A DNA stretch of 64,000 nucleotides from CAVVZJ01 sp963752755 (GTDB lineage: Bacteria > Planctomycetota > Planctomycetia > Isosphaerales > Isosphaeraceae): positions 124,001 to 188,000 of the forward strand of contig CAVVZJ010000014.1 in the NCBI GenBank assembly GCA_963752755.1, given 5' to 3'. The notes below the pieces were generated by a model. That model was given only the letters and a program-made list of their open reading frames with translations, was not told where the DNA came from and did not search any database. This document shows, piece after piece, positions 27,780 to 38,147 of this stretch (the first letter of the stretch is position 1; each line of letters opens with the position of its first letter). The translations under genes were made by a program, and so were the position numbers.

Positions 27780-29412
27780 TCAGAAATCGCCCCGCGAGAA
27801 GCCGCTCATGACCTCGGGGGCCGCGGCGTCGAACCCGACGACGTCGAGCATGCCGGCGTCGGCCGGGTCGGCGATGGTGAACGACGAAGCCACCAGCCCC
27901 ACGACGATCAGCCGGGCCGGAAGGCCGCTCTGCTCGCGGTATGCCCGCAGCGCCTGCACCGGGTGGATGGCCCCGGCCCAGGTCTCGCTGTCGGTCAGGA
28001 CCACGAACGTATCGACCTGGAGCTTGCCGCTCGGTCGCATACACCATCGGCAGGCGCAGTCGGTCCCGCCGAAGGGCAGGCGCTCGGTCTTTTTCACGAC
28101 GTCGGTCAGCCGGGACTTCGCGGAGATGTCCAGCGGGACGAACTTGTCCTGGAAGGCCATCACCTGGTACTCCGGCTCGGTCCGGGCCGTGACCATCGCC
28201 AGGGCCGCGGCGGCCTCGCGGGGCGTCAGCGGCGTGCCGGCGACCTGGCCGCACGACATCGAGCCGGAGACGTCCAGGCCGATCAGCGTCCGCTTGCCCG
28301 CCGGGGTGACGTTGCCGAAGGCCGCGTAGAAGGCATCATCCAGGGCGTCCTTGAGCGTCGCGACCGGCTCCCACGTCAGGCTCCCCTTCAGGCCGCGGCC
28401 GCGGGTGTACGTGGCGGCGGCGAGCAGGATCGCCAGCGGGTGCAGGCGCGACTTGCGGAGGTAATCCGCCGTCCGCCAGCCGCTCGCGGACCGTCCTCGT
28501 CGCCTTCGAGCCGGGCGTCAGCAGGCCGATCGACGTCATCTTGGCAAGGTTGCGCACCATCGCCATCAGCGGCATGCCCTCCAGCAGCGCCTCCCAGACC
28601 TCCGGGTCGTTCAGGTGCTCCGTCGGGACGCACTCGCGCGGCAGGCCGTCCTCGCGGATCAGCCGGATGACCGTCGCCCGGTCGGCCGTCTTCGCCTCGT
28701 CCATCGCGGCCAGCAGGCGCGGCAGGTGCGCGGCGACCTCGGGGTAGGACGCGACCGCCTCGCCCCGCTTGACCGCGCGCAGCCCGAGCGCCTCGGCCCC
28801 GCCGACGACCCAGCGGTAGATCGCCTGCCGGGCGGGGTCGGCCGTGGCCGGGTGCGCCAGGCGCAGGAGGTCGCGGTGCGACCAGCCGTTGCGCCGCTGG
28901 TACTTGGCGACCTGGTAGGCCAGCGCCTCGGGAGTCTTCCCCTCGTACCAGCCGGCGATGCCCCGGCGCAGGCCGCGGCCCCAGCCGCGCAGGCCCTGCA
29001 CGGCCTCGGCGAAGGCGAACAGGTGCGTGCCCGTGCGGCAGACCTTCGGCAGAGCCTCGGCGGCGGCCGCCGTGTGGCCCAGGCCCGCGGCGATGGCCAG
29101 CGCCAGCACCGCCGGCTCGTTCTTCGGCGCCCGGCCCGAGTCGCTGACCTCGACGATGGTGCGGATCGCGCGGTCGGCGTCGGCCTCCAGGCAGCGGACG
29201 ACCGCCCGGGCGTTCTCCACGGTCAGCGCCCGCTCGCTCGCGTAGTACGACCCGCCCTCGGAGCCGAGGATCAGGAACCGCTCCAGCCGCGCCCAGTCGT
29301 CGACCGCGAAGGCGTACCCACCCGCCGAGTTCGGCACCTGGGCCGAGCCCGGGATCGGCTCGGACTGCGGCGTCTGGCGCGTGCGGAAATGCTTGAGGAA
29401 CCTCGTGCTCAT
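27780..29412 (-). CDS. rsr: Ro60/Rsr-type TROVE domain protein, one frameshift
   Basis: About 544 residues from the ATG at 29412 (GGAAGGAGG upstream). The first 310 residues are the TROVE/HEAT ring (NSAGGYAFAVDDWARLERFLILG; TVENARAVVRCLE; LPKVCRTGTHLFAFAEAVQ; YQRRNGWSHRDLLRLAHP; MVRNLAKMTSIGLL). The start of the family, including GGYAF-x-(V/L)-(D/S) and Y-x-R-NGW-(S/T)-H-D, is unmistakable. Near 28468 the frame changes, and the rest (DYLRKSRLHPLAILLAA; LIGLDVSGSMSCG; FGGTDCACRW; TDSETWAGAIHP) forms the von Willebrand-A-like domain with a complete MIDAS (DxSxS, Thr, Asp). Ro proteins bind Y RNAs and misfolded RNAs and can gate exonucleases such as PNPase. Three tRNA-like RNAs lie directly upstream on the same strand, as expected for its Y RNA partners. 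Confidence 0.9.
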
Positions 29413-29426
29413 GGCAGACCTCCTTC

Positions 29427-29659
29427 CGGCGGGCAAGGGTTGTCGAGGGACCGCCGAAGCGCCCTACATCCCGGAAAGAATGGGTCGGGATGAGAGAACC
29501 CTCGCTCATCGGCCCGCCGAGGGCCCGTGTCAGGAGTCGAACCTGAAAATCCGAGAACCGACACGCAACGGCCCGGCCCTCGCGGACCGGTCAAGTTCGG
29601 GCGAATCGGCATTGCCGCCCCGGCGGCGACGCACGGTCGCGCCGGGACGGCCACGGGCC
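29427..29659 (-). ncRNA. tRNA-like Y RNA candidate, copy 3 (nearest Ro60)
   Basis: Third, most diverged unit of a tandem array. The acceptor-like strand GGCCCGTG (29659-29652) pairs with CACGGGCC (29529-29522). A short D-like arm, GTC-CCGGCGC-GAC, follows, and a T-arm with TTCGACT in the loop (stem TCAGG/CCTGA) precedes the 3' acceptor strand. The insertion between D-like and T arms is longer than in copies 1 and 2. A 3' hairpin begins with CTCGGCGGGCC (29521) and closes with CCCTTGCCCGCCG (29427), just before the GGAAGGAGG of the Ro60 gene. This copy may therefore be part of the Ro60 leader rather than a free RNA. Structure is inferred by eye. Confidence 0.55.
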
Positions 29660-29678
29660 ATCCGGGAATCGTCAAGTT

Positions 29679-29873
29679 CGGCGAGCAAGGGAGTGCATCA
29701 GGAGTTGCTTCGTTTTCAAGACGATAACCCTGTTGCTCCGGCTCGCCGAGTAGCGGGGGTGGGACTCGAACCCACAACCACATCATTAGCAATGATAAGG
29801 ATCGACCGATCGGCCCGTTGCCGGGCAAGGGGGCTGGCGACCCGCGTGCTCTACCCGATTGAGCTACCCCGCC
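29679..29873 (-). ncRNA. tRNA-like Y RNA candidate, copy 2
   Basis: The best tRNA mimic of the three. Acceptor GGCGGGG (29873-29867) pairs with CCCCGCT (29758-29752). Positions 8-9 are TA. The D arm is GCTC-AATCGGGTA-GAGC with the conserved GG. The T arm is GTGGG-TTCGAGT-CCCAC. Between D arm and T arm lies an insertion of about 48 bases, then a normal 5-bp anticodon-like stem with the 7-base loop TTGCTAA (anticodon position GCT). A conserved 3' hairpin (CTCGGCGAGCC to CTCGCCG, about 72 nt) follows, ending in GCCGAAC, which fits the GNCGAA core of bacterial Y RNA Ro-binding sites. The insertion argues against a functional decoding tRNA. Confidence 0.7.
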
Positions 29874-29908
29874 TCGTCACACTTGCGGACACATGCCCCG
29901 AACAGATG

Positions 29909-30100
29909 GTTCGGCGAACAAGGGAATGCCTCAGGGGGATTCTTTTTCAGAGAGAACCCTGAAGCTCCGGCTCGCCGAGGGCAGGGGCCGGGATTCGAAC
30001 CCGGATCTCTCCATCCAGAGTGGTAATGATCAACCTCCGGCCCTTCCAGGCAAGTCCTGGCCGACCGCGTGTAGCGTGCTGCCGTTGCACCACCTCTGCC
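29909..30100 (-). ncRNA. tRNA-like Y RNA candidate, copy 1
   Basis: Acceptor GCAGAGG (30099-30093) pairs with CCCCTGC (29987-29981) with one mismatch. D arm GTGC-AACGGCA-GCAC. T arm CCGGG-TTCGAAT-CCCGG. The insertion after the D arm aligns with copy 2 (shared CACGCGG, TCGxCCAG, CTTGCC, GGGCCG and GATC blocks). It is followed by a CTCT/AGAG hairpin in the anticodon position with a six-base loop, which is not a normal anticodon loop. The 3' hairpin starts CTCGGCGAGCCGGAGC and closes with TTCGCCGAAC, about 71 nt. Copies 1 and 2 are separated by 36 bases, suggesting one precursor transcript running toward Ro60. Confidence 0.68.
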
Positions 30101-30333
30101 ATCATGTCGCGACACCTCTCGGCCGCGTTCGGGTTCGCGCGAAAGCCCGCGATTCGGAGCGGCTGACAGGCTGCTCCGAGAGCCGGGGAATCGACCCGGC
30201 TCGATCCGGATGTCATAATCGGGCCTTCCCCCGGGCGGAACGAGATCACCCGCGAACGAGGGGACCGTCCAGCGACGCCCGAGACTCGCTCGCCCGACTG
30301 GCTCGCAAACCGCAACCGCTGGAGGAGATCGAC

Positions 30334-31778
30334 ATGCCCCGCACCACCCGTCGGCGGTTCCTCGAGGAGTCGATGATCGCGACGGCGACCGCCGTCGCCG
30401 CGGCCTCCGTCCCTCGGCTCGAAGCCCGGGAGGCGAAACGGGCCCCGGCCAACGACACGATCCGCCACGCCGTCATCGGCTGCCGGATTCGCGGCCGCGT
30501 GCACGCCGACCAGTTCGCTCGACAGGAGGGCGTCGAGGTCGCCTACGTCTGCGACCCCGACCGCCGGCTCGCCGACGAGCTGGCCGCCGCGGTCGAGTCG
30601 CAGCAGGGGCGCCGACCCAAAGCCGTCCAGGACCTGCGCGTGGTCTTCGATGACCCGGCCGTGGACACCGTCTCGATCGCCACGCCGAACCACTGGCACG
30701 CGCTGGCCGCCATCTGGGCGATGCAGGCCGGCAAGCATGTTTATGTCGAGAAGCCGGTCAGCCACAACGTCAGCGAGGGCCGGCGGATCGTGCAGGTCGC
30801 CGAGAAGACCGGCCGGCTCTGCCAGGCGGGCACCCAGAACCGCTCCCGGGGCGATCTGGTCGCGGCCGCCGAATACATCCGGGCCGGCAAGTTCGGCGAC
30901 GTGACCCTCGCCCGCACCATCATCTACGGCCGGCGCGGCAGCATCGGCCCCCGCGGCACGTACGAGGTCCCCGAGCAGGTCGACTACAACCTCTACCTGG
31001 GGCCGGCACCTGCGAGCCGCTCACGCGCCCGAACCTCCACTACGACTGGCACTGGGACTGGGACACCGGCAACGGCGAGCTGGGGAACAACAACATCCAC
31101 TACGTGGACATCTGCCGCTGGCTCATGGGGCTGAGCGGCCTCGGGGACTCGGTCCTCAGCGTCGGCGGGCGGCTCGGCTACGAGGACGCGGGCGAGACGC
31201 CCAACACGCAGATGGTCGTCCACACCTTCGGCCCGGCCACGATCATCCAGGAGGTCCGCGGGCTGAAGACCGACCCCTTCAGCGACACGTTCCGCGCCGG
31301 GCATGTGATCCACGGCACCGAGGGCTTCATCGCCGAGGGGTCGCTGTTCGACCCGGACGGGAACCTCGTCCGGACCTTCGAGGGCCCCGGCGAGAACCAC
31401 TTCGCCAACTTCATTCGCGCGGTCCGGGAGGGCCGGCGCGACGCGCTGAACGCCGACATCCTGGAGGGCCACCAGTCAAGCGCGCTCTGCCACGTCGGCA
31501 ACATCTCGTACCGGCTCGGAAGTGCCGAGACGCCCCGGGTGATCACCCGCGAAATCGAGGACCACAACCTCCACGACGACGTCCCACAGACCTTCGACCG
31601 CATGGTCGCCCACCTCCGGGACAACGGCGTCGACCTGGAGCGGACCCGGCTGTCGGTCGGTCCGCTCCTGCGCATCGATTCCGAGCGGGAAACCTTCTCG
31701 GGCTCCCCGGCGGCCGACGCCCTGCTGACGCGCGACTATCGCCGGCCGTTCGTGGTGCCGGCCGAGAGCGAGGTGTAA
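30334..31778 (+). CDS. Tat-exported Gfo/Idh/MocA-family oxidoreductase, one frameshift
   Basis: About 481 residues from the ATG at 30334 (GGAGGAGATC upstream). Twin-arginine signal MPRTTRRRFLEESMIATATA. A Rossmann domain follows, although its glycine motif reads AVIGCRIRGRVHADQF and so deviates from the usual GxGxxG. Then come VAYVCDPDRRLADE, TVSIATPNHWHALAAIWAMQAGKHVYVEKPVSHN (the EKP motif with active Lys) and GTQNRSRGDLVAAAEYIRAGKFGDV. Near 31010 the frame changes, and the expected CEPLTRPNLHYDWHWDWD, GELGNNNIHYVDICRWLMGL and C-terminal domain continue in another frame to 31778. These planctomycete proteins are predicted periplasmic sugar or inositol dehydrogenases. The next gene starts 2 bases after this stop, so they form an operon. 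Confidence 0.88.
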
Positions 31779-31779
31779 C

Positions 31780-33254
31780 ATGCCGCGACGACGACCAGGA
31801 ACGGACACCGGAAGCTCACGGCGAGACTTCCTCCGATCGAGCGTGGGACTGACCCTCGGCCTGTCGGCGGCTGGCCCGGCCTTCTCGGCCGCGGCTCACG
31901 CTCAGGCCGCGGAGGAAACACCGCGCGCGGGCCCTTGCGCGTGCATCCCGACAACCCGCGCTACTTCACCGACGGCTCGGGCCGGGCGGTCTACCTCACC
32001 GGCTCGCACACCTGGAACAACCAGGTGGACATGGGCCGCGGCGATCCGCCGGAGCCGTTCGACTTCGGCGCCTATCTCGACTTCCTCGGCCGCCTCGGCC
32101 ACAACTTCATCCGGCTCTGGACCTGGGACTCGACGACCTTGGACACCCGCGCCAACGGGCGGCTGGGCAAGGACTTCGTCCACCACGTCGCGCCGCTGCC
32201 CTGGGCCCGGACTGGCCCGGGTGAGGCCCTCGACGGCAAGCCGAAGTTCGACCTGACGCGGTTCGACGACGCCTACTTCAAACGCCTGAGGGACCGGACG
32301 GCCGCCGCCGGCCGCCGCGGGATCTACGCCTCGGTGATGCTGTTTGAGGGCTGGGGGCTGAGCCACGGCAACCAAGGCCGCGCCGCGCCGGAGGGTTGGG
32401 CCTGGCGCAGCCATCCTTTCCACCCCCGGAACAACGTCAACGGCATCAACGCCGGGGTGGACCCGGACGCCCTCAGCGGCCCCGTGCACAGCCTCGCCGA
32501 CCCGGAGATCAACGCGATCCAGGTGGCCTACATCCAGAAGGTCGTCGACACCGTGAACGACCGGGACAACGTGCTCTACGAGGTCATCAATGAGGGCGGG
32601 CAGCAGGAGTGGGACTGGTGGGTCGTGAAGACCGTGCGCGGGCACGAGCGGACGAGGCCGAAGCAGCACCCGGTGGGCCTGACCGGCCACGGCGCCGAGC
32701 GGCTGGCGAGCCTGCTGGCGAGCCCCGCGGACTGGATCTCCCCCGGCCGGATCGACGGCTACGGCGAGGACCCGCCGGCCTGGGACGGCGCCAGGGTCAG
32801 CCTGCTCGACACGGACCACATCTGGGGGGTGGGCGGCAACCCGGCGTGGGTCTGGAAGAGCTTCGTGCGCGGCCACAACCCGCTGTTCATGGACCCCTAC
32901 GACCACGCCGTCCTCGGCACCGGCGACCCGCGGCAGTGGGAGCCGCTCCGCCGGAGCCTGGGCCACGCCCGCCGGCTGGCGGGGCGCGTGGACCTCGCTA
33001 CGATGGCCCCGCACGATGAGCTCGCCTCGACGGGCTACTGCCTGGCCCGTCCCGGCGACGCCTACATCGCGTTCCTGCCCGAGGGCGGCGCGGTCGACGT
33101 GAATCTCTCCGGCGTCCCCGGGCCGTTCCGGGTCGCGTGGATCCACCCGACGGACGGGACGCGCACGGAGGGTGAGCCGATCTCCGGCGGTGATCGCCGG
33201 TCCCTGAAGGCCCCGCGCCCGGGACCGGCCGTGCTGTACCTGCGGAAGTCCTGA
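31780..33254 (+). CDS. Tat-exported glycosidase-like protein (DUF4038-type barrel), one frameshift
   Basis: About 490 residues. Twin-arginine signal SSRRDFLRSSVGLTLGLSAA. After a frame change near 31930 comes the barrel: RYFTDGSGRAVYLTGSHTWNN, FDFGAYLDFLGRLGHNFIRLWTWD, GIYASVMLFEGWG, VLYEVINEGGQQEWDWW (catalytic-acid-like NEG), ISPGRIDGYGEDPP, and a C-terminal beta domain AYIAFLPEGGAVDVNLSGVPGPFRVAWIHP. The same two-part design, barrel plus putative collagen-binding domain, is seen in the gene at 10417. Its position 2 bases after the oxidoreductase suggests a shared carbohydrate-processing task in the periplasm. The frame change lies in a GGGCCC/GCGCG context, so it may be a sequencing error. 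Confidence 0.82.
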
Positions 33255-33759
33255 GGCCCGGAGGGCACGAGGCCTGCCGCGGCGGGAGCGCTCGACACGC
33301 CGGCCCGGACCGGCGTCCACGGCGCGTGGGCGATGCCCTCCCCTCCGTCAACAGGGGCACCATGTTCCACGACGCAGACCCGGGTCTGCGGGGGCACCAG
33401 GCCACGGCCCTGCCCGGAACGCTGAGCGACCCCGACAGCGTCCGGTGTCCATTCATACAGTAGAGTGCGAGCAACCGCAGGGAGTTACGGGTGCTTGCAT
33501 GACCCGGGGCGATTCAATTCCACCCGTCAGTCGATGATTCGGTCGACCACACCGAAGCAGGCCGAGTCGCCGGGGAAGTGGACGTGCGAGAGGGCCTGTC
33601 CGTCTTCGCCCTGCCGCAGGCACGCCGGCCTCTCCTGCGGATGGTCAATGCAGCCGCCCGATTGCCGACGACCAACCGGAAGAGGATCGGGCAGAGCGCA
33701 TCGGCAGGTTCCGGCCACGACCCGATCCCGGTCTTTTCGATCGGCGGCAAGGCTCGCCG
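33255..33759. other. intergenic region between convergent genes
   Basis: About 500 bases between the glycosidase stop and the katG stop. Frames on both strands are short and lack bias. No terminator with a T-run was recognised. Confidence 0.3.
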
Positions 33760-36051
<2,292 letters not shown>

Positions 36052-36116
36052 CAGGATTCTCCCCTTGGTGTGGGCCGTGTCGTCGGCCCGATGGAGGCCC
36101 GCGAGCTGTCGGTCGA

Positions 36117-36554
36117 TCAGCCCTCGTCCGGGCCCCGGGACGCCGCGAGACATTCGGGGCACGTGCCCCAGAAGATCACCTCCGCCTCGTCGACCTGGTA
36201 ACCCGAGCAGTCGGCCGGGCTGAGACAGGGTGCATCGCCGACGATGCAGTCGACGTCCGCCGTCTTCCCGCAGGACCGGCAGATCAGGTGGTGGTGGTTG
36301 TCGCCGACGCGGGATTCGTAGAGCGCAGGGGAGCCCGCAGGCTGGATCCGCCGGATGAGGCCGTGGTCGACCAGGATGCCGAGTGCGTCGTACACCGCCT
36401 GGCGCGAGATCGTCCCGATCTCGCGGCGAGCCCATTCCGCGACCGCTTCCGCCGTGCAGTGAGGCCGGCTCGACACAGCCCGCAGCACGGCCAGTCGCTG
36501 GGCCGTGACATTCAAGCCGTGTTGACGAAGCAGAGAAGCAAGGTCGGTCGTCAT
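36117..36554 (-). CDS. furA: Fur-family peroxide/metal-responsive repressor
   Basis: 145 residues. The N-terminal winged helix (LLRQHGLNVTAQRLAVLRAVSS; AVAEWARREIGTISRQAVYDALGILVDHGLIRRI) precedes the dimerisation domain with the regulatory metal ligands (YESRVGDNHHHLICRSCGKTADVDC) and a CxxC pair at each structural-zinc position (CRSC and CPEC). The lineage FurA/PerR is inferred from its place immediately upstream of katG on the same strand. It probably represses its own operon through the dyad at 36577. The ATG at 36554 is used; the leader is short. Confidence 0.93.
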   Translation of the reverse strand: MTTDLASLLRQHGLNVTAQRLAVLRAVSSRPHCTAEAVAEWARREIGTISRQAVYDALGILVDHGLIRRIQPAGSPALYESRVGDNHHHLICRSCGKTADVDCIVGDAPCLSPADCSGYQVDEAEVIFWGTCPECLAASRGPDEG

Positions 36555-36561
36555 GCGCTCA

Positions 36562-36591
36562 ATGATAGCCGGCGATCTGGACGAAGTCCAG
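36562..36591 (-). promoter_or_regulatory. furA-katG promoter with overlapping dyad operator
   Basis: On the minus strand, TGGACT (36590-36585) and TATCAT (36567-36562) are spaced 17 bases apart and lie just before the furA start. A perfect inverted repeat CTGGAC-TTC-GTCCAG (36591-36577) covers the -35 element, well placed for autorepression by FurA. It is GC-rich compared with the classic AT-rich Fur box, so the assignment is inference. Confidence 0.45.
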
Positions 36592-36994
36592 ACTTTGACC
36601 TGTCCAATCCTTGGTTGTCTTCTGGATGTGATCCTCGGGCGCAGGACTCTTGCAAGGTCCTTCTCGATCGCATGCCGAATGTTCGAGTCCTGAAATTGAG
36701 ATTCACTCGCTCATGGTTGCCCATGACTTCGTCTTGCGTGCGTCGGTCCGGCATGCCGAGGGAGTTCATCCGCGCCAACTCTGGCCGACCACTTCGAGGT
36801 GCGCAGAGACCCCGGCTTTGAACCGGACGACCGATATCCGCATCCAACGGACTCGCACAAGGAGTTCGCGGGGACATCGCCGCCGGGAGCGAGGTGGACG
36901 GAACCCAATCCCTCGTGCGGACCGCCGTGAATGTCTGGCCTTTCGCGGCGGCTCTCCCATACTCTGGAGCTTGGACCCGAAAACGGAGTATCCG

Positions 36995-37951
36995 ATGAAC
37001 CGATTGCTGGCCGCGATCCCGTTTGTATTCCCCGTCTTCGTCGCCGCCCAGGACTCCGTCGGCCCCGTCAAGGACGACCCCACCCGGATCACGCCCGAAA
37101 TGAAGGCCAAGACGGAGACCATCGCCCGGGCACTCGAGGGTCTCACGCCCGAAGGCTTCACGAAAAAGAGCCGTGTTGAACGCTACACCGAAGCCAACTT
37201 GTACGAGAAGATCAACGGCCGGTCCGAACTGTTTCACTCCTACGACGTGACCGGCATGACCTTCGTCACCTTCTCCAAGGCGGACGACCCATCCAAATTC
37301 ATCGACATCTTCCTCTACGACATGACCACCCCCCTCGGCGCCTTCGGCGTCTATTCGGTCGAGCGATCGCCCGGCAGCAAGCCCATCGCAACCGGCGACG
37401 GCGGCCACCGCACCGGGGCCGATTTCTTCTTCCGGAAGGGCCAATACTATGCGTCGATCCTGACGTCGGGACCCGACGAGGAGGTCCAGAAAGCGGCATC
37501 GGCCTTGGCCGATACGCTGGCGAATCGCCTGGAAGGCGAAGCGGCGGAGCTCTGGGGTCTCGCCATGCTCCCGGCGAAGAATCGGATCGACGATACGGTC
37601 CAATACCTCATGGTCGATGCCCTGGGGCTCGACTTCCTGACCAACGCGTTCACGGCCCGATACCGCGACGGCGAGGCCGAGTTCACCGCCTTCGTCGCGC
37701 GTTGCAAATCGGCCGATAACGCCGCAGAAGTCCTGGCCAAGTACAAGGCCCACCTCGAAGAATTCGGCGACATGGCCGAACCGGCCAAGATCGAAGGGGC
37801 GTCGGTCATATTCGCCGACATGGGCGGCGGCGACTTCGACGGCGTCTGCCAGGTCGGCGACGTCATCGCCGGCGTCACGGCGGTCAAGGGCCGCGACGCG
37901 GCCGTCAAGGCCATGACCTTCCTGCTCAAAGGACTGAGGATCCCGAAATGA
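36995..37951 (+). CDS. secreted DUF6599-family protein
   Basis: 318 residues from the ATG at 36995; the frame is open upstream but only this start yields a signal peptide (MNRLLAAIPFVFPVFVAAQ) after AACGGAGTATCCG. The body follows the DUF6599 pattern: KSRVERYTEANLYEKINGRSELFHSYDVTGMTFVTF, IDIFLYDMTTPLGAFGVYSVERSPG, GGHRTGADFFFRKGQYYASILTS, then a long C-terminal half (LFRYRD-type strand FTARYRDGEAEFTAFVARC). The YEKINGRSE and MTTPLGAFGVYS blocks are diagnostic in planctomycete and acidobacterial proteins. Function unknown; likely periplasmic. Confidence 0.82.
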   Translation: MNRLLAAIPFVFPVFVAAQDSVGPVKDDPTRITPEMKAKTETIARALEGLTPEGFTKKSRVERYTEANLYEKINGRSELFHSYDVTGMTFVTFSKADDPSKFIDIFLYDMTTPLGAFGVYSVERSPGSKPIATGDGGHRTGADFFFRKGQYYASILTSGPDEEVQKAASALADTLANRLEGEAAELWGLAMLPAKNRIDDTVQYLMVDALGLDFLTNAFTARYRDGEAEFTAFVARCKSADNAAEVLAKYKAHLEEFGDMAEPAKIEGASVIFADMGGGDFDGVCQVGDVIAGVTAVKGRDAAVKAMTFLLKGLRIPK

Positions 37952-38093
37952 CCTGGCGCGGCGTCGGTCGACAGGCCAGGAGGTTGGCCAATCCCCGCGG
38001 ATCGGCGCCAACCTCCAGCTCCTCCGGCATCATCGGCAGACCGTTCGCCCGCATCGAAGGCATATCGGCCCGGCGAATCGTGCGCCCAGCGCC

Positions 38094-38119
38094 GCCGCCG
38101 GAGGATATCCTCCGGCGGC
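38094..38119. repeat. 26-bp perfect palindrome between convergent genes
   Basis: The half-site GCCGCCGGAGGAT is followed directly by its exact complement, with no loop base. It lies 140 bases after the DUF6599 stop and 29 bases before the aldo/keto reductase stop. It may act as a bidirectional terminator (no T-run is present) or as a protein-binding site. Confidence 0.5.
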
Positions 38120-38147
38120 TCGGCGGCAAGAGAACGGTCGGCGTCGA

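Noticed and set aside
29751..29873. A standard tRNA-Ser(GCT) gene
   Set aside because: Acceptor, D, anticodon and T arms are all present, but about 48 extra bases lie between D and anticodon arms, and two sister units share the insertion beside a Ro60 gene. A Y RNA-type mimic explains this better.
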